64,000 nucleotides of DNA, taken from contig NC_050098.1 in the NCBI RefSeq assembly GCF_902167145.1, forward strand, positions 110,894,207 to 110,958,206, in the 5' to 3' direction. Origin of the DNA: Zea mays. Taxonomy: Eukaryota > Streptophyta > Magnoliopsida > Poales > Poaceae. The first letter of the stretch is position 1. Each line of letters opens with the position of its first letter. A model generated the notes under the pieces. The model was not told where the DNA came from. It ran no database searches and saw only the letters and a program-made list of their open reading frames with translations. Below are positions 1 to 16,190 of the stretch, in pieces. Both the position numbers and the translations under genes were made by a program.

Positions 1-2036
1 TGATACTTCCCATTTTCTTGAAGAACAGGATGTAGTTCCCTTTTTATGCCTAAATTTACCAAGTCCATGCGTGAATTGAGCCCTTCTTTTGTTTTGCCCT
101 TTATGTCTAGCAAGGTGCCAATTATGCTTTCAAACACATTCTTCTGAACGTGCATACCATCGATCGCATGCCGCACATCTAACTCTTTCCAGTAAGGCAA
201 GTACTCGAAGAAAATAGACTTTTTCTTGAATATAGCCCCCGGAGCTGGTTTGACATCCTTCCTTGTTTTTTCGTCTTTTGTCTTCTTCCCGAAAACAAAC
301 TTGATATTCCTGACTATTTCAAAAACTCTATGACCTTTATTGTTACCCGATGGAGCAGTAGAATGTAGTTCACCATTATTGTCAAAGTACTTATCCATCT
401 TTCGCATGCGGTACCTGTGTCCTTCCAATAAAAAGCGTCTGTGCCTCATGTACACTATCTTCTTAGATGCAGTAAGGGACACGTAAGCAGTTTCATCAAT
501 GCATACTGTGCAGCCAACCTTTCCCTTAAACTAGCCTGATAATGTGAAGAGTGCAAGGTAATCGTTGATCGTAACCAAAATAATTGCTCTCAGCGTGAAT
601 GAATCTTTACGATACTCATCCAACATTTGAACACCCGTTACCCACAATATTTTCATATCCTCCATTAAGGGCTCTAAAAATACATCCATATCAACTCCAG
701 GTTGTGTAGGTCTAGAAATAAGCATGGTTAGCAAAATGTACTTCCGTTTCTGCATCAACCATGAAGGAAGGTTGTATATGGTGAGGATCACTGGCCATGT
801 GCTATGCTTGTTGCTCCTTTCAGCAAATGGATTCATTCTATCAGTACTAAGTGCGAACCTAACATTTCTTGGTTCATCGGCAAAGTCTCGGTGGTTCTCA
901 TTGAAATCTTGCCACTGCTTCCCATCGGCTGGATGTCGAAGCTTCCCATCGTTTTTGTGCTCATCAGAAGCATGCCAGCTCATAAGTTTGACATCCTCAG
1001 GGTTAGCGAACAAACACCTCAATCGATCGACGACGGGGAGGTACCACATCACCAAAGCAGGAATCTTTTTGAGCGCATAATAGTCTACTTCTTCTTTTTC
1101 TTTGCTCATGGATTTTGAAGTCTTCTTTTTGGCTTTCTTTCGCTTCTTACCTTTAGACACAGATGCAACACACTCTTCCTCTCGATAGTCTTTATTCGTC
1201 TTGTACCTACTTGCACCACACTTTGGGCAGCTCTCCAAGTCTTTATAATCATCACCTCGATAAAGGATACAGTGATTTCTACACGCGTGGATCTTCTCCA
1301 CGCCCATAGTGAGTGGACTGATTAGTTTCTTTGCATAGTACGTGTTAGCAGGCACTTTGTTCTCCTTTGGAAGCATGTCTGCGACAATACTCAAGAACGC
1401 ATCGAAGCCAGCATCAGACAGACCATATCTAGCTTTTAACATCAACAACTTTAACACAGACCGGAGCGTCGTGAACTCTTTGGTACAACCCTTAGACTCG
1501 TCGTACAAAGGCTCTTCTGCTGCCTTCTTCAGGGACTCCATACCTTTCATGAAGAACATCGATGGATCTGTATGACGACGCAACATTGCCTCTAACAACT
1601 CTGCATCTTCCTCGTCCATAACATTTGGCAGAACATGGGTTCTTTCACGTTCATTTCCTCCGGCGTAACCATGATCAGTAACATTTGGCACTACATGTTC
1701 GCTCTGTGGAAGAGGTTGTTGTGTCTCGTGAACGAACTGAAAGCTGTCGTCTATGTTCGCAGGGTTTCCAGTTGTATAAGGCGAAGAGCTACCCTCTCCA
1801 TGCTTTGTCCAAATTATGTAATCCTTCACAAATCCTCGGCATACCAGATGAGATATGATTTGTTCTGTGTCATCAAATACAACAGCATTTTTGCAGTCCA
1901 TGCATGGACAATATATGTGCTTTGTCTTTGTTCTCCAAGCATGGTTCTTAGCGACAACAATAAACTTATGGACCTCAGATATGTATAATGGATCTAGCCT
2001 TGATAAGTTATACATCCAGGATATCCTCTCCATCAT
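1..2036 (-). pseudogene. TNP2-like CACTA transposase (one in-frame stop; runs off window)
   Basis: The gene codes for the CACTA transposase that binds the element ends and cuts them. I start it at the ATG-ATG pair at 2031-2036, directly after a T-rich stretch ending in CAG, which could be an intron acceptor. The first ~75 residues form the cysteine-containing transposase-associated domain (CPCMDCKN motif). The middle and C-terminal part is the Transposase_21/TNP2 domain, including a lysine-rich insert at 1080-1150 and the conserved DGMHVQKNVFES block near 140-175. The frame is open for 501 codons, hits a TAG at 531-533 in the middle of the TNP2 domain, then is open again in the same frame to the window edge. 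The single stop suggests recent inactivation, or a sequencing error. Family assignment is firm; function is unlikely. Confidence 0.88.
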
Positions 2037-2184
2037 CACCTGTAAAAAAAAGTAACATAAAACACACAAGGCACACAAATTGGCAAGAGAAACATATACC
2101 AATATTTCGTAACAACTAAATATATCATGGATAAAGAAAATTGGCAAAAGAAACATGAACAACCTTTCTTAGCGACCTTCATCC

Positions 2185-2770
2185 AAAAATGTAGTTAGAC
2201 TACTTTATCTCTAACAATAAAATGTGGCTAAAATGTGAAACCCTATATCCAAAAATGTAGTTAGACTACTTTATCTCTTCCAATAAAAGTAGTTAGACTA
2301 CTTTATCTCTAACACATGGTGAAACCCTATATCCAAAATGTGGCTAAAATGGAGGAAAAATGAACAAAATTTGGCAAAAGAAACATAAGCCAAATTTTCC
2401 TAGCAACTAATAAACAAAAAATTTTAATACCCAAACCTATCTCTAACACATGGTGAAAGCCTAGTTTCAAAATGTAGTTAAAATTGAGCAAAAATAAACA
2501 ATAACTGACAATTGAAACATAATTAAACCAACCTTCCATACAACACATTCACCATTCATTAAGCAACTAAATATGTGTTATGGATAAACTTATTTGAGAA
2601 CTAAACATGAAAAAGAAGAGCGAATAGACAAAAACTAACCATCTTAAACAACCTCATTTGAGGAAATAGAGAAAATAACCTAGCTATACTCTTCTCTCTC
2701 ACATGTAAAACCCTAGATCCAAAATGTGGCTAAAATTGAGCAAGAATGAACAAAAATTGACAAAGAAACA
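2185..2770. repeat. A-rich diverged repeats behind the CACTA transposase
   Basis: The block gtagttagactactttatc occurs three times (about 2191, 2257 and 2289). A second block built on ccaaaatgtggctaaaat recurs near 2332 and 2717, with relatives near 2220 and 2465. No coding potential is visible. Repeats of this kind between transposase start and terminus are usual in CACTA elements and may include promoter sequence. Short reading frames here are not convincing. Confidence 0.6.
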
Positions 2771-2929
2771 TAAACCAACCTTTCTTATCCACCTTCTTCC
2801 AATAAATGAAGACCAAAACCTCCCCCTTATATTTTTGTGAAATCTGGACCTCCAAAATCGCCTCCAATGGAAGTTGGCTGCGAGCATACAGTTCACTGTC
2901 GGGGGGAAGAAAAGGGGTATTTATAACAG

Positions 2930-3166
2930 ACAGTTCACTGGCGGTTGGCTTGAAAAACCGCCAGTGAAAACCTATTTCCACTGGCGGTTATCTTAACACA
3001 ACCGCCAGTGGAAATAGGGTATTTCCACTGGCGGTTGTGTTACACCAACCGCCAGTGGAAATAGGTTTCCGCTGGCGGTTCTGTTACACCATTTCCACTG
3101 GCGGTTCCCAAGCCGGGCTCACCTCGTTTTTTTTACTGGCGCGCGATAACTGAAACCGCCAGTGAT
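2930..3166. repeat. CACTA subterminal repeats, core CCACTGGCGGTT in both orientations
   Basis: About nine copies of CCACTGGCGGTT or its complement AACCGCCAGTGG are packed into 240 bp, often alternating in orientation so that neighbours can pair as hairpins. In CACTA elements such subterminal repeats are the transposase binding sites. One copy has the variant CCGCTGGCGGTT. The repeats stop just short of the terminus at 3208. Confidence 0.85.
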
Positions 3167-3186
3167 AATTTATGGGTGCCGCAGGC

Positions 3187-3208
3187 TATGAGCTCTTTTC
3201 TACTAGTG
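3187..3208 (-). repeat. Terminal inverted repeat end of the CACTA element
   Basis: Read on the minus strand from 3208, the sequence begins CACTAGTAGAAAAGAGC, a standard CACTA terminus. The flanking triplet outside the element is ATC (3209-3211), one half of the expected 3-bp duplication. Confidence 0.85.
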
Positions 3209-4456
3209 ATCATCTAGTAGAATGAAGCCCGGACACCACAGGTGAACACCGCCTGGAGTGGATGAAGCCCGCGACTGTGAGTGCCTGAAGCATCATCACC
3301 CGGTGACGCTCAGATCAGGGAGGATGAAGCCCGTGCCCACATGTGAGCACCACCTTGGGTGGATGAATCCGACATCGCGCCCGAGCTCTGCACCTCCCGG
3401 AGTGGTATCCATAGAGAATGAATAATCACCGGCGCGCGCAGCAGGAACAAAACTAGTGCACGAATTGGTCAAAGGAAAAATGGGTCGGGTCTAGATCAGG
3501 CCGTAGACTGCCGAAGCTGCTCGATGAGACCAACGCGCAAGTGGTGGCTGCTCGCTGAAGTCAGCAAAGGAAAGCCAAAACTAACCCTATAACCTAGCTT
3601 TGGTACCGTACGTGTTATTAATAAGACTTGTATTATTATAAGCAGCTATCCTATCTCGCTCATTCACTATTTCAAACTTTACTATGTAAAGAATATAATC
3701 TAAATTACAAATTCTCTATTTTACGTGATCCGGTGCGAACAGCCTAACAACAATATACATATACAGATACAAGCAAGTAAATATGCAATACAAGTTTCAT
3801 AACAGAAAATCATCATCCGTTTGATTATGTTAAGGAGCTAGTCCTAGCTAGTGCACTGAGTCGAATGCAGGGACGGATTTAGGGGGTTTATTATTGGAGT
3901 CAGCCAACCCTGATAAAATTTTTAGATCCTTTAACAAAACACTGTTAAAGTTCATAAAAATTTATATCATATAGGGAAGCTGATCTTGATCAACCCGACA
4001 ATATTTTGAATGTCTTCGAAAATTGGCAGCTTGAAAAGCAGGGTCACAGCATTGCTTCAGTGTTAAGGGGCGCTCGTCCACTCCCCGCAAACAACTGCAA
4101 TACCAATTCACTGCGAAGGCGCTTGGCTGCTGCATGTGAGAGGGCCTGCCGGGTTTTAATTCCGCGTCTGCATAGATATGGTATCTTGTCGAGAATTCAT
4201 GAGACCAGAATGCAGTGTACGTCGCCCCCCACCCCCGCCCGGGCTGAAGCAAGCGCGCATTCCTGCAGGGGTCCAGAGACGCCCGGCGTACATACGTTAA
4301 TAATAATGCCATGTCGCCTTGTGCCTGGCCGGTCAGCCCTGAGCCTAGCTGCTGGTACTTACTGTACCTATACACTTTTTTGGTTTCTGCATGCTGCCAC
4401 TGCATATATATATATGGTGCTTCGCACTGCAATAATATGCATGGTAGGTCAAATGA
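3209..4456. other. Intergenic, no gene supported
   Basis: The stretch 3220-3420 contains several imperfect GATGAAGCCC-type repeats. From 3600 on it is AT-rich and unremarkable. A 170-codon minus frame (3962-4474) and an overlapping 152-codon plus frame exist, but neither has a recognisable domain and each shadows the other. The right end probably includes the 3' untranslated region of the neighbouring YABBY gene. Confidence 0.5.
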
Positions 4457-4462
4457 TTTATT
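4457..4462 (-). terminator. Candidate polyadenylation signal of the YABBY gene
   Basis: AATAAA lies on the minus strand about 260 bp downstream of the YABBY stop codon. This is a plausible distance for a plant 3' UTR. Plant signals are loose, so this is only a candidate. Confidence 0.3.
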
Positions 4463-4721
4463 AGGTCTCCTCAACCAATATAATTAAGTGCATATATATG
4501 GTGCCTAATAGCAATTCATGTGATTGTTTTTACGACTATATATGCTTCACTTTCCCACTTTATGACTCACTACTAGCTAGCTCTTCATATGTACGGTACA
4601 TCTCACAAGTTTAATTTTAACTGTTTACTCACAGTACATATATATAAAGCAGTTTTTGTGGTATCAATTCTTCCACCCGGTCGATGATGTATCAATCAAT
4701 CTACACATCTATCTGCTACCA

Positions 4722-10239
<5,518 letters not shown>

Positions 10240-10710
10240 TCCTTCTGACCGGTCTCCGCCGCCGCCTCGCCGTGCGAACAACAGCAGTACTTTCGATCCC
10301 AGCTCCCGGCAACCAGCGAGAACCAAGAAGAGCGAGGAGGAAGACCAACAGGTACAGCTCAATTTAATTTGCAGCTACAAAGGCAGCAGGCTAGGTTTGC
10401 ACATCCATCCTCTCCTACTGATATATATGTGTATCTCGAGTTTATGTGTGCTGAGGGAGGGAGGGAGGGAGGGAGGGAGAGAGAACCTACGGGAGAGGAA
10501 TGACGAAGGAAGAAGAGATTGAGCTATCCCACTTTCCTCTTTTCTTTTCGGTTTGAGAGAGAGAGAGGAGAGAGAGGGCGTGTGGGGGCAAGCAAGGCAA
10601 AGCAAAGCAATACTGGCAAGCAGCAGTGCTTTTATTTGTTGTGGTGGCCTTGTGTGTGTGTGTGGGAGCAGCAATATGCTGGGTAGAGAGAGAGAGAGGG
10701 GAAATGCCAT
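10240..10710 (-). promoter_or_regulatory. YABBY 5' leader and proximal promoter, CT/GA-rich
   Basis: Upstream of the start codon the transcribed strand is strongly pyrimidine-rich. There are CT tracts at 10553-10575 and 10686-10700 and a (CCCT)6 run opposite 10455-10478. CT-rich microsatellites are common in plant 5' leaders. I see no convincing TATA box; a weak TATATAT lies near 10422-10430. The transcription start cannot be placed from sequence alone. No upstream ATG in the YABBY frame precedes 10239. Confidence 0.5.
10455..10478 (+). repeat. (GGGA)6 tract, potential G-quadruplex
   Basis: Six consecutive GGGA units provide six G-triplets with 1-nt loops, a strong sequence match to a G-quadruplex. 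It lies about 215 bp upstream of the YABBY start codon on the template strand, in or next to the 5' leader. Confidence 0.85.
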
Positions 10711-12259
10711 GATTGCTACAATGAGTGGGTGGAAGATACACTCCTACCTTGCATATATCTGTCTATCTTGCAAACATGTACTCTCTAACTACCAAAATAA
10801 ATGCATATCTTCGAGGTCAAAACGCTAAACTTATAAAAAATACTATTATTTATGATACATAACAAATATTATTAGATTGATTATACAATATACTTCTATA
10901 ATAAATTTATTTGAAGATATAAATATTCAATATTATTTTCGAGACGTGTGCTTACTTATTTTGAGTTTAAATGATCCGTACTCTGCTCTCCTCTCATAAA
11001 TTGTCCACCTGCAAAAAGATCTGCATACGCATTCAGTCTCTGAATTGTTTATACACAGTCACTAAATTTCCACTGCTACAGTCTGCTGGAGGCCAGCATA
11101 CCGGTTTCTTGATTCTTGACGGTTGCGTTGACAGCAAAGTTTCGTAAAAAGAGAGGTCTTTCCACTTTACAGTAAATAAATCATGACAAGTCAATTGAAC
11201 ATGACCTCCAGTCAAATCTCGGCACTCTCTTGGAGCTGTTCTTTTAATCATGATTGGTTCCTTTTGGTTATGTAGTAAAGTTGAGGGGCAATTTTCTAGA
11301 CTGAAATTTTGTTCAGTGCCTTATTTGCCATCACAAATATCTTAAATAATTATTTTAAGACATTTGTGATAATAAATAAGGTATTGAACAAAATTACAAT
11401 GTCATATAAAGATTTTTTTTAAATTAACATACTTATATCCCTATGAAGCATCAGTTTTTTTGTTTCCACCGCCATGTCATTTGCAAAAAAGTACTTCTAC
11501 TCATTTTTATCTAACCCACAATCTACCGTCGACGTGTGTCGTTATGTGTAGTTATATGGGGGTTTCTTTATGTGTCATTTTCCACCAAACACGCGCTTGT
11601 TCGCTTCCCGCCTACGAAAAACAATCTCCCCGCACGCACCCGTGAAAAATCCAAAAAATTATGTGCTCGCTAGGGTTTGAACCTAGGTCACAAGGAACAA
11701 ACTACCACCTCTTATAACAAACCACCTTCTCCTAGGTATTATAAATGTATATACTAATAATTTTAAAATTAAATAAATCGTGACAGACTGAGTTGACACT
11801 GCGGGCTGAGAGAAGACGGTCCAGGCATGGCACAAGCCACTTTAAATCATATCGGGCCAGGTCGTGGCACTATTAAATGGATCGTACCTTAGGCCAGCCC
11901 GTTAGACATAACTTATTTAGCTATTTATAGTCCATTACCTCCTCCCTCACCGTCCCTGATCTCGCGAACGTGAGAAAAAGTGAGAGAAAAAACTTTATTT
12001 TATCTGGCCCCCACAACATATACCTCTCCATTAACGCTCACCTAATATATGAGTTTAGATCGTATTTGAATAACTATCTTATTTAAGCAATGTCTACTTA
12101 TATGATATATAAAAATTATAGTGATGCACGTGCGACTAATTAACTAGTGTGTAATTAAAGTTAGTGTTTGTATTAGTAGGAGAGAGAGGACTATAATAAT
12201 CGTGTATATATATATATATATTGTAATATATAAATACAGTATACGACGTCACTAAAATG
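10711..12259. other. Intergenic region upstream of the YABBY gene
   Basis: AT-rich sequence without a supported gene. It contains the foldback at 11304-11396. A GGTTTGAACCT motif near 11674 resembles a pol III B box but has no partner. A short (TA)n run lies near 12205-12220. The 11820-11940 stretch contains GGGCCAGG and GGCCAGCCCG motifs of unknown origin. Confidence 0.5.
11304..11396. repeat. Foldback (inverted repeat, ~46-bp arms)
   Basis: The arms 11304-11349 and 11351-11396 are complementary at roughly 39 of 46 positions by eye, with almost no loop. Most mismatches are C/T or G/A differences, as expected from decay of methylated cytosines. It is probably a small MITE; no clear target duplication was found. 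Confidence 0.65.
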
Positions 12260-12490
12260 CACCTGGGTGCATTCTCTATATTGAATGCACCCAGGGTGCA
12301 ATAACACTTCGAGCACGCCCTCGGCCCTCCTGTACGCGCGCCTCCCTGCCTCCCGCCGCGAGTATCCTCTAATTGCAAACTTGAGTCTCTGTTTTTACTC
12401 CTTGATTACCATTGCATGTTGTGTTGTTACTCTAGTTGCAACGGTTGTTGCTTGTTGATTGCAAACTCATGATTGCGTGTTGTTCTGCAG

Positions 12491-12613
12491 GATGCAAACA
12501 TACTTGATGTGTTTGTCCCCAGGGTGCGGCAAACATTTGATACAAGGGAAGAAGCCTACCTCTTTTACCTTGACTATGCAAAGTTGGTTGGTTTTAGTGT
12601 CAGGACAAAGAGG
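12491..12613 (+). pseudogene. FAR1/FHY3-type DNA-binding domain fragment
   Basis: A 41-codon open stretch begins directly after a TGTTCTGCAG acceptor-like sequence. It contains the FAR1 pattern FDTREEAYLFYLDYAKLVGF followed by basic SVRTKR, the start of the FAR1 WRKY-GCM1 zinc-finger domain. The frame then runs into the minisatellite, so the zinc ligands are missing. It could be a leftover MULE transposase exon or a captured piece of a host FAR1-related gene. The intron-like sequence upstream means the fragment is of genomic rather than cDNA origin. Confidence 0.7.
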
Positions 12614-12614
12614 T

Positions 12615-12905
12615 GTAATTGCAACTGCTGGTGTGGTGTGATTGCAACCCCGCATTAGGTGTGATTGCAACTGCTGTATAATTCTACCCAAATATCTGTT
12701 AAAAATGTAAACAAAATGATTGCAACTGCTGGTGTATTGTAATTACAACTACTGGTGTGGTGTGGATGCAACTGCTGAGTTGCTCTGATGTGATTGCAAG
12801 TACTGAATAACTCTGGGAAATTTTGTTAAAAAATATAATTGCAACTGCTGGTCTGGTGTGAATGATTGCAACTTTTATATAACTAGATGCAACTGCTGGT
12901 CTGGT
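12615..12905 (+). repeat. Minisatellite, core ATTGCAACTGCTGGT
   Basis: About eight imperfect copies of ATTGCAACTGCTGGTGTGGTGTG, partly truncated and separated by A/T-rich spacers, follow the FAR1 fragment. Related TTGCAA words already occur at 12370-12470. The spacing is irregular, so this is not a CRISPR-like array. Confidence 0.75.
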
Positions 12906-13071
12906 TCGAAAATTGTAGCATTCTGTCGGGAGCATGCGGGAGGGACGAAGACGAAGCGTCGGTTCGGTCTAGGTGGGGCGCGGTTGGCTCGGACCAGGTG
13001 CTCCTGGCGCGTAGGTTCGGCCTGGATGCATTCTCTATATTGAATGCACCCAGGTGTAATATATAAATATA

Positions 13072-13074
<3 letters not shown>

Positions 13075-13102
<28 letters not shown>
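13075..13102. repeat. (TA)14 microsatellite
   Basis: A perfect TA tract just outside the right end of the FAR1-carrying element. A shorter TA run lies outside its left end (12205-12219). Confidence 0.9.
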
Positions 13103-13105
<3 letters not shown>

Positions 13106-13427
13106 TAGTAGCTTATTGCTTTTGCCCACCTCTTACAATATATATGTTGCCAACCGCTAGCTTTTCAAGATATATAGTCATTTATAAAAGTAATACACAA
13201 AAAATGAGGGTTAATGGTATATTGTGCTTGCTGCAGGATAACTGAAGGGTTGGATACGCAGATGCGAAATCAAATAACTAAAGGAAAGACAGAGACAAGA
13301 CCACATTTAGGGTAAAAAAGGAGGACACCCACCTAATGTAATGTGACATTAGCTTGTTTGCCTATATAACTAACTACTGCTGGTTTTAAAATAATTGTGA
13401 CATAAATAAAGCAAACAACATTGTACA
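13103..13427. other. Intergenic, nothing recognised
   Basis: No gene, RNA or element end was recognised in this AT-rich stretch. Confidence 0.4.
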
Positions 13428-13615
13428 CCACTTTCGGTGGCAATCATTATTTTCGGCTGCCAGGGCTCGGCCACAGAAAATAAGTATTAATTTTCGGCGG
13501 CGCGTTGTGGCCACCGAAAATAGCCTTATTTTCGAGCTATTTTCGGTGGCCTTTGACACGGCCGCCGAAAATATGGCCTTATTTTCGGTGGCATAGCCCT
13601 GACCAACAAAAATTA
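13428..13615. repeat. CACTA-like subterminal repeat cluster, core TTTTCGGTGGC
   Basis: About nine copies of TTTTCGG(T/C)GGC or its complement occur in alternating orientation within 190 bp, the same architecture as the subterminal regions of the CACTA elements elsewhere in the window but with a different core. No CACTA terminus was found on either side, so this is probably a decayed or truncated element. Confidence 0.6.
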
Positions 13616-14029
13616 GGCTTTTTAAACCGTCGTCTGCCTCATTTCTTCTTCTCTCTTCTCTCACATCTCACGCGCCGCGGTGCCTCGGCCCTGCCGCCAT
13701 CCCGTTGTCGAGGCTTGCTCTGTCCCCTGCTTCGTCACGACGCACCGCACTCGTCCAGCTTCGTCCCGCTGCCGAGGCCAAAAAGAATCAAATATTTTTT
13801 AATCGTCTTCAGTCAATTGCTTGTCTAATTAAATATACATGACATTTGCTAGCTAGCTAGCTAGCACATTATCTTTGTTTTTTTTAAATAGTATGTGATA
13901 AAAACATTGTGTTAGTTGACATTGGAACATTGTGAGAAGTTGTTATCATCACAATGAATTACACATGTGTATTAACATACTTTTTGGTATTTTTAGATTA
14001 TGGAACCAAATATCTAGCATCACGACATT
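13616..14029. other. Intergenic, nothing firm
   Basis: CT-rich at 13640-13760, then AT-rich with a GCTAGCTAGCTAGCTAG run near 13848. The T-run near 13878 could be the poly(A) end of the adjoining minus-strand LINE, but the intervening sequence gives no support for that. Confidence 0.35.
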
Positions 14030-16190
14030 ATGAGGATAGGGCCAACTTATTATAGGACCAGCAGCTCATCCGTCTGCGCCAGAGGAAGAGAGACAAACAT
14101 CCAAACTAAATCAACTAGAAAAACATCATCCATGATGAGCAAAAATCTCCATTGCCACTGTCTCTAACTGTTGGCAAGCAGTCTTTATTTGGTCACCTTC
14201 CTCTTCACTTTTCTGAAGCTTGGCTCATAACCTGAGCCAATAGTTCTCCTGAGGAGCACCTGTAAACAAGTTAGCATTTGGGCTTTGTCAAAAACTAAAT
14301 TATTCTTATTTATCCAGATAATAGAACACAAAACTGAAACACCTATAATAATCAGTTGTTAAGTTTTTGGGTCCACACCCAATAACCATTTCCCCAATAC
14401 ATGATGAAATGAACGTGGAGGTCTCAAACCAAAACAGGTGAGCCGCCAGAGATGATTAGCAAAATGGCAGCAGAAAAATAAATGTTGTATCATTTCATCT
14501 CTTTCACAAAACACACATCTTTTATTATCCTACCAATTACATATTGCTAAGTTATCATTGGTGAGTATAACTCGTTTCAGTAAGTACCACATGAAAATAT
14601 TTATCTTCAGAGATAATTTAAGTTTCCGAAGAACCTTGTGATGACAAACATAACCATTGTTAATCAGAGTCCTATACACTGATTGAATAGTAAACTGACT
14701 AGATGAAGTTAGATTCCATTTAAAATAATCCTTTTTAATACTTAATCGAACATACACAAGACATTGAACAAGGTTATACCATAAAATCAAGTTTTGGCAC
14801 ACTAAAGCCCTATAGAAAGACACGTTTAGTGAAACAGATATGAAAATAGTGGCTACCGTGGAACTTTTTTGTCGAACACTCTGGTATAAAGATGGTTACT
14901 GACACATAAGAGATTGGTTGCCTACCCATATGTTTTCCCAAAACCTTATTTGTTCACCATTCTTAAGGGTAAAGTATCAAATCTTAAGAAGAGATCCTTA
15001 ACTTTTATGAGCCCCGGCCAAAAGTGTGAGTACCCTGGCTTATAAGATACTTCTGTTAAAGAATATTTGTTTAGGTATTTTTTACGTAATTTTTTTTGCC
15101 ACATGCCATCCTCATTAATCAACTTGAATAGTCACTTGCTTAGCAACCACTTATTTTGCACGTCAATATTCAGAATTCCTAACCCCCTTGTTCCCTAGGT
15201 TGGCATAGAATGTCCCATTTAGCAAGCATATATTTCTTCTTATGATCATCTCCTTGCCAAAAGAATCTAGATCGAAAGTAATCTATCCTTTCGAGAACTC
15301 TCCTGGGGACCACAAAAAAGGACATTATAAACATAACTAAGCTCTTAATGACAGAGTTGATTAACACCAGACGACCACCCATTGACATAAGTTTTCCTTT
15401 CCAATTACTAAGCTTCTTCTCAAACTTATCTTCAATGATTTTCCAATCGTTATTATTGAGCTTCCTAAAGTGCATAGGGTACCCCAAATATTTGAAAGGG
15501 TAGTCTCCTCTTTTACACCCAAACAAAAAAAATATATTGAGACTCTTCATCTACCTCGCCTTTGTGGTAGTTAACCTTAAGGCTTGAGACTTGCTCAAAA
15601 GCAATTAAGAGAAGTTTTATGTTTTCTTCCGTATCTGAATCATGATCTAAAAAATCAAAGTGTCATTTGCATATTGTAAAATAGATAGGATGCCATCAAC
15701 TAGATGGGGGATAAGGCCATCAATTTGGCCATCATCTTCTGCCCGATTAATTATTATGGCAAGCATATCCACTACAATATTAAAAAGAATTAGAGACATG
15801 GATCACATTGTTGTAAACCTTTTTTTTGAAAACTTCCCCCACCTGATTGTTAACTTTTATACCCACATGACCTCTAATCATGACTGAATTTATCCATGAG
15901 CACCACTTACTAGAAAATCCCTTCATTCGTAAGGATGCTGCACAAAAGGTCATTTCACTTTGTCATGGGCCTTTCCAAAATCTATCTTGAGGATGACACC
16001 ACTATGTTTTTTTCTATATAACTCATGGATTGTTTCATGTAACACTGCTACCCCTTCTAGAATATTCTGTCTTGGAATGAAAGCATATAAAACTGAGCTA
16101 GTGGTACTTTTCACCATGCTCGAAATTCTATTTGTAAGAACTTTATTATAGATATTAAAACTTTCATTAGACATTTAGGTAGAAAGTGTT
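14030..16190 (-). pseudogene. 5'-truncated L1-like LINE, reverse transcriptase remnant
   Basis: Reading on the minus strand, 16174-15950 matches the N-terminal part of plant LINE reverse transcriptase (IPRQNILEGVAVLHE, then ILKIDFGKAHDK). 15550-15179 matches its C-terminal part (FKYLGYPMHF, MSMGGRLVLINSV). 14823-14530 matches the RT-associated zinc-binding (zf-RVT) segment. The frame is broken between and within these blocks. The catalytic YADD box appears as YAND (15662-15673), a change that would abolish activity. Endonuclease and ORF1 are absent. The 3' region down to about 14030 is probably untranslated LINE sequence; the exact end and target duplication were not found. Confidence 0.85.

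Larger units (their letters stand above)
1..3208 (-). mobile_element. CACTA (En/Spm-type) transposon, one end plus part of transposase
   Basis: The element ends at 3208 with CACTAGTAGAAAAGAG reading on the minus strand, the terminal signature of CACTA transposons. Behind this end lies a cluster of subterminal repeats (2930-3166), then an A-rich repeat zone, then the transposase gene running away from the end and out of the window at base 1. The other terminus is outside the window, so the 3-bp target duplication cannot be tested. Terminus, subterminal repeats and TNP2-type transposase together make the class assignment firm. Confidence 0.9.
12260..13056 (+). mobile_element. Short element with perfect 15-bp TIRs and palindromic ends, carrying a FAR1-type exon
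   Basis: CACCTGGGTGCATTC (12260-12274) is exactly complementary to 13042-13056. Each end is also a local palindrome with a TCTATATT centre (12262-12295 and 13021-13054). The interior holds a FAR1-type exon and a minisatellite. No perfect direct target duplication lies at the edges, but about 20 bp resembling TAATATATAAATA occurs on both sides (12223 and 13057). FAR1 domains are typical of MULE transposases and of host genes derived from them, so a deletion derivative of a MULE is the likeliest reading. Classification is uncertain. Confidence 0.6.

Noticed and set aside
3962..4474. 170-codon minus-strand frame with an overlapping 152-codon plus-strand frame
   Set aside because: No recognisable domain, both strands open at once, and position in the probable 3' untranslated region of the YABBY gene.
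10240..10362. In-frame upstream extension of YABBY exon 1
   Set aside because: The extension starts at a TTG, not ATG, and the ATG at 10239 gives the family-typical MSSAQIAP start.
11668..11695. Possible tRNA or SINE promoter (GGTTTGAACCT)
   Set aside because: No A box at the right distance, no cloverleaf and no poly(A) tail found.
12615..12905. CRISPR-like array
   Set aside because: Units are imperfect, spacing is irregular and the genome is eukaryotic; it is a minisatellite.
13386..13664. 92-codon minus frame overlapping a 107-codon plus frame
   Set aside because: Both read through the TTTTCGGTGGC repeat cluster and have no domain.
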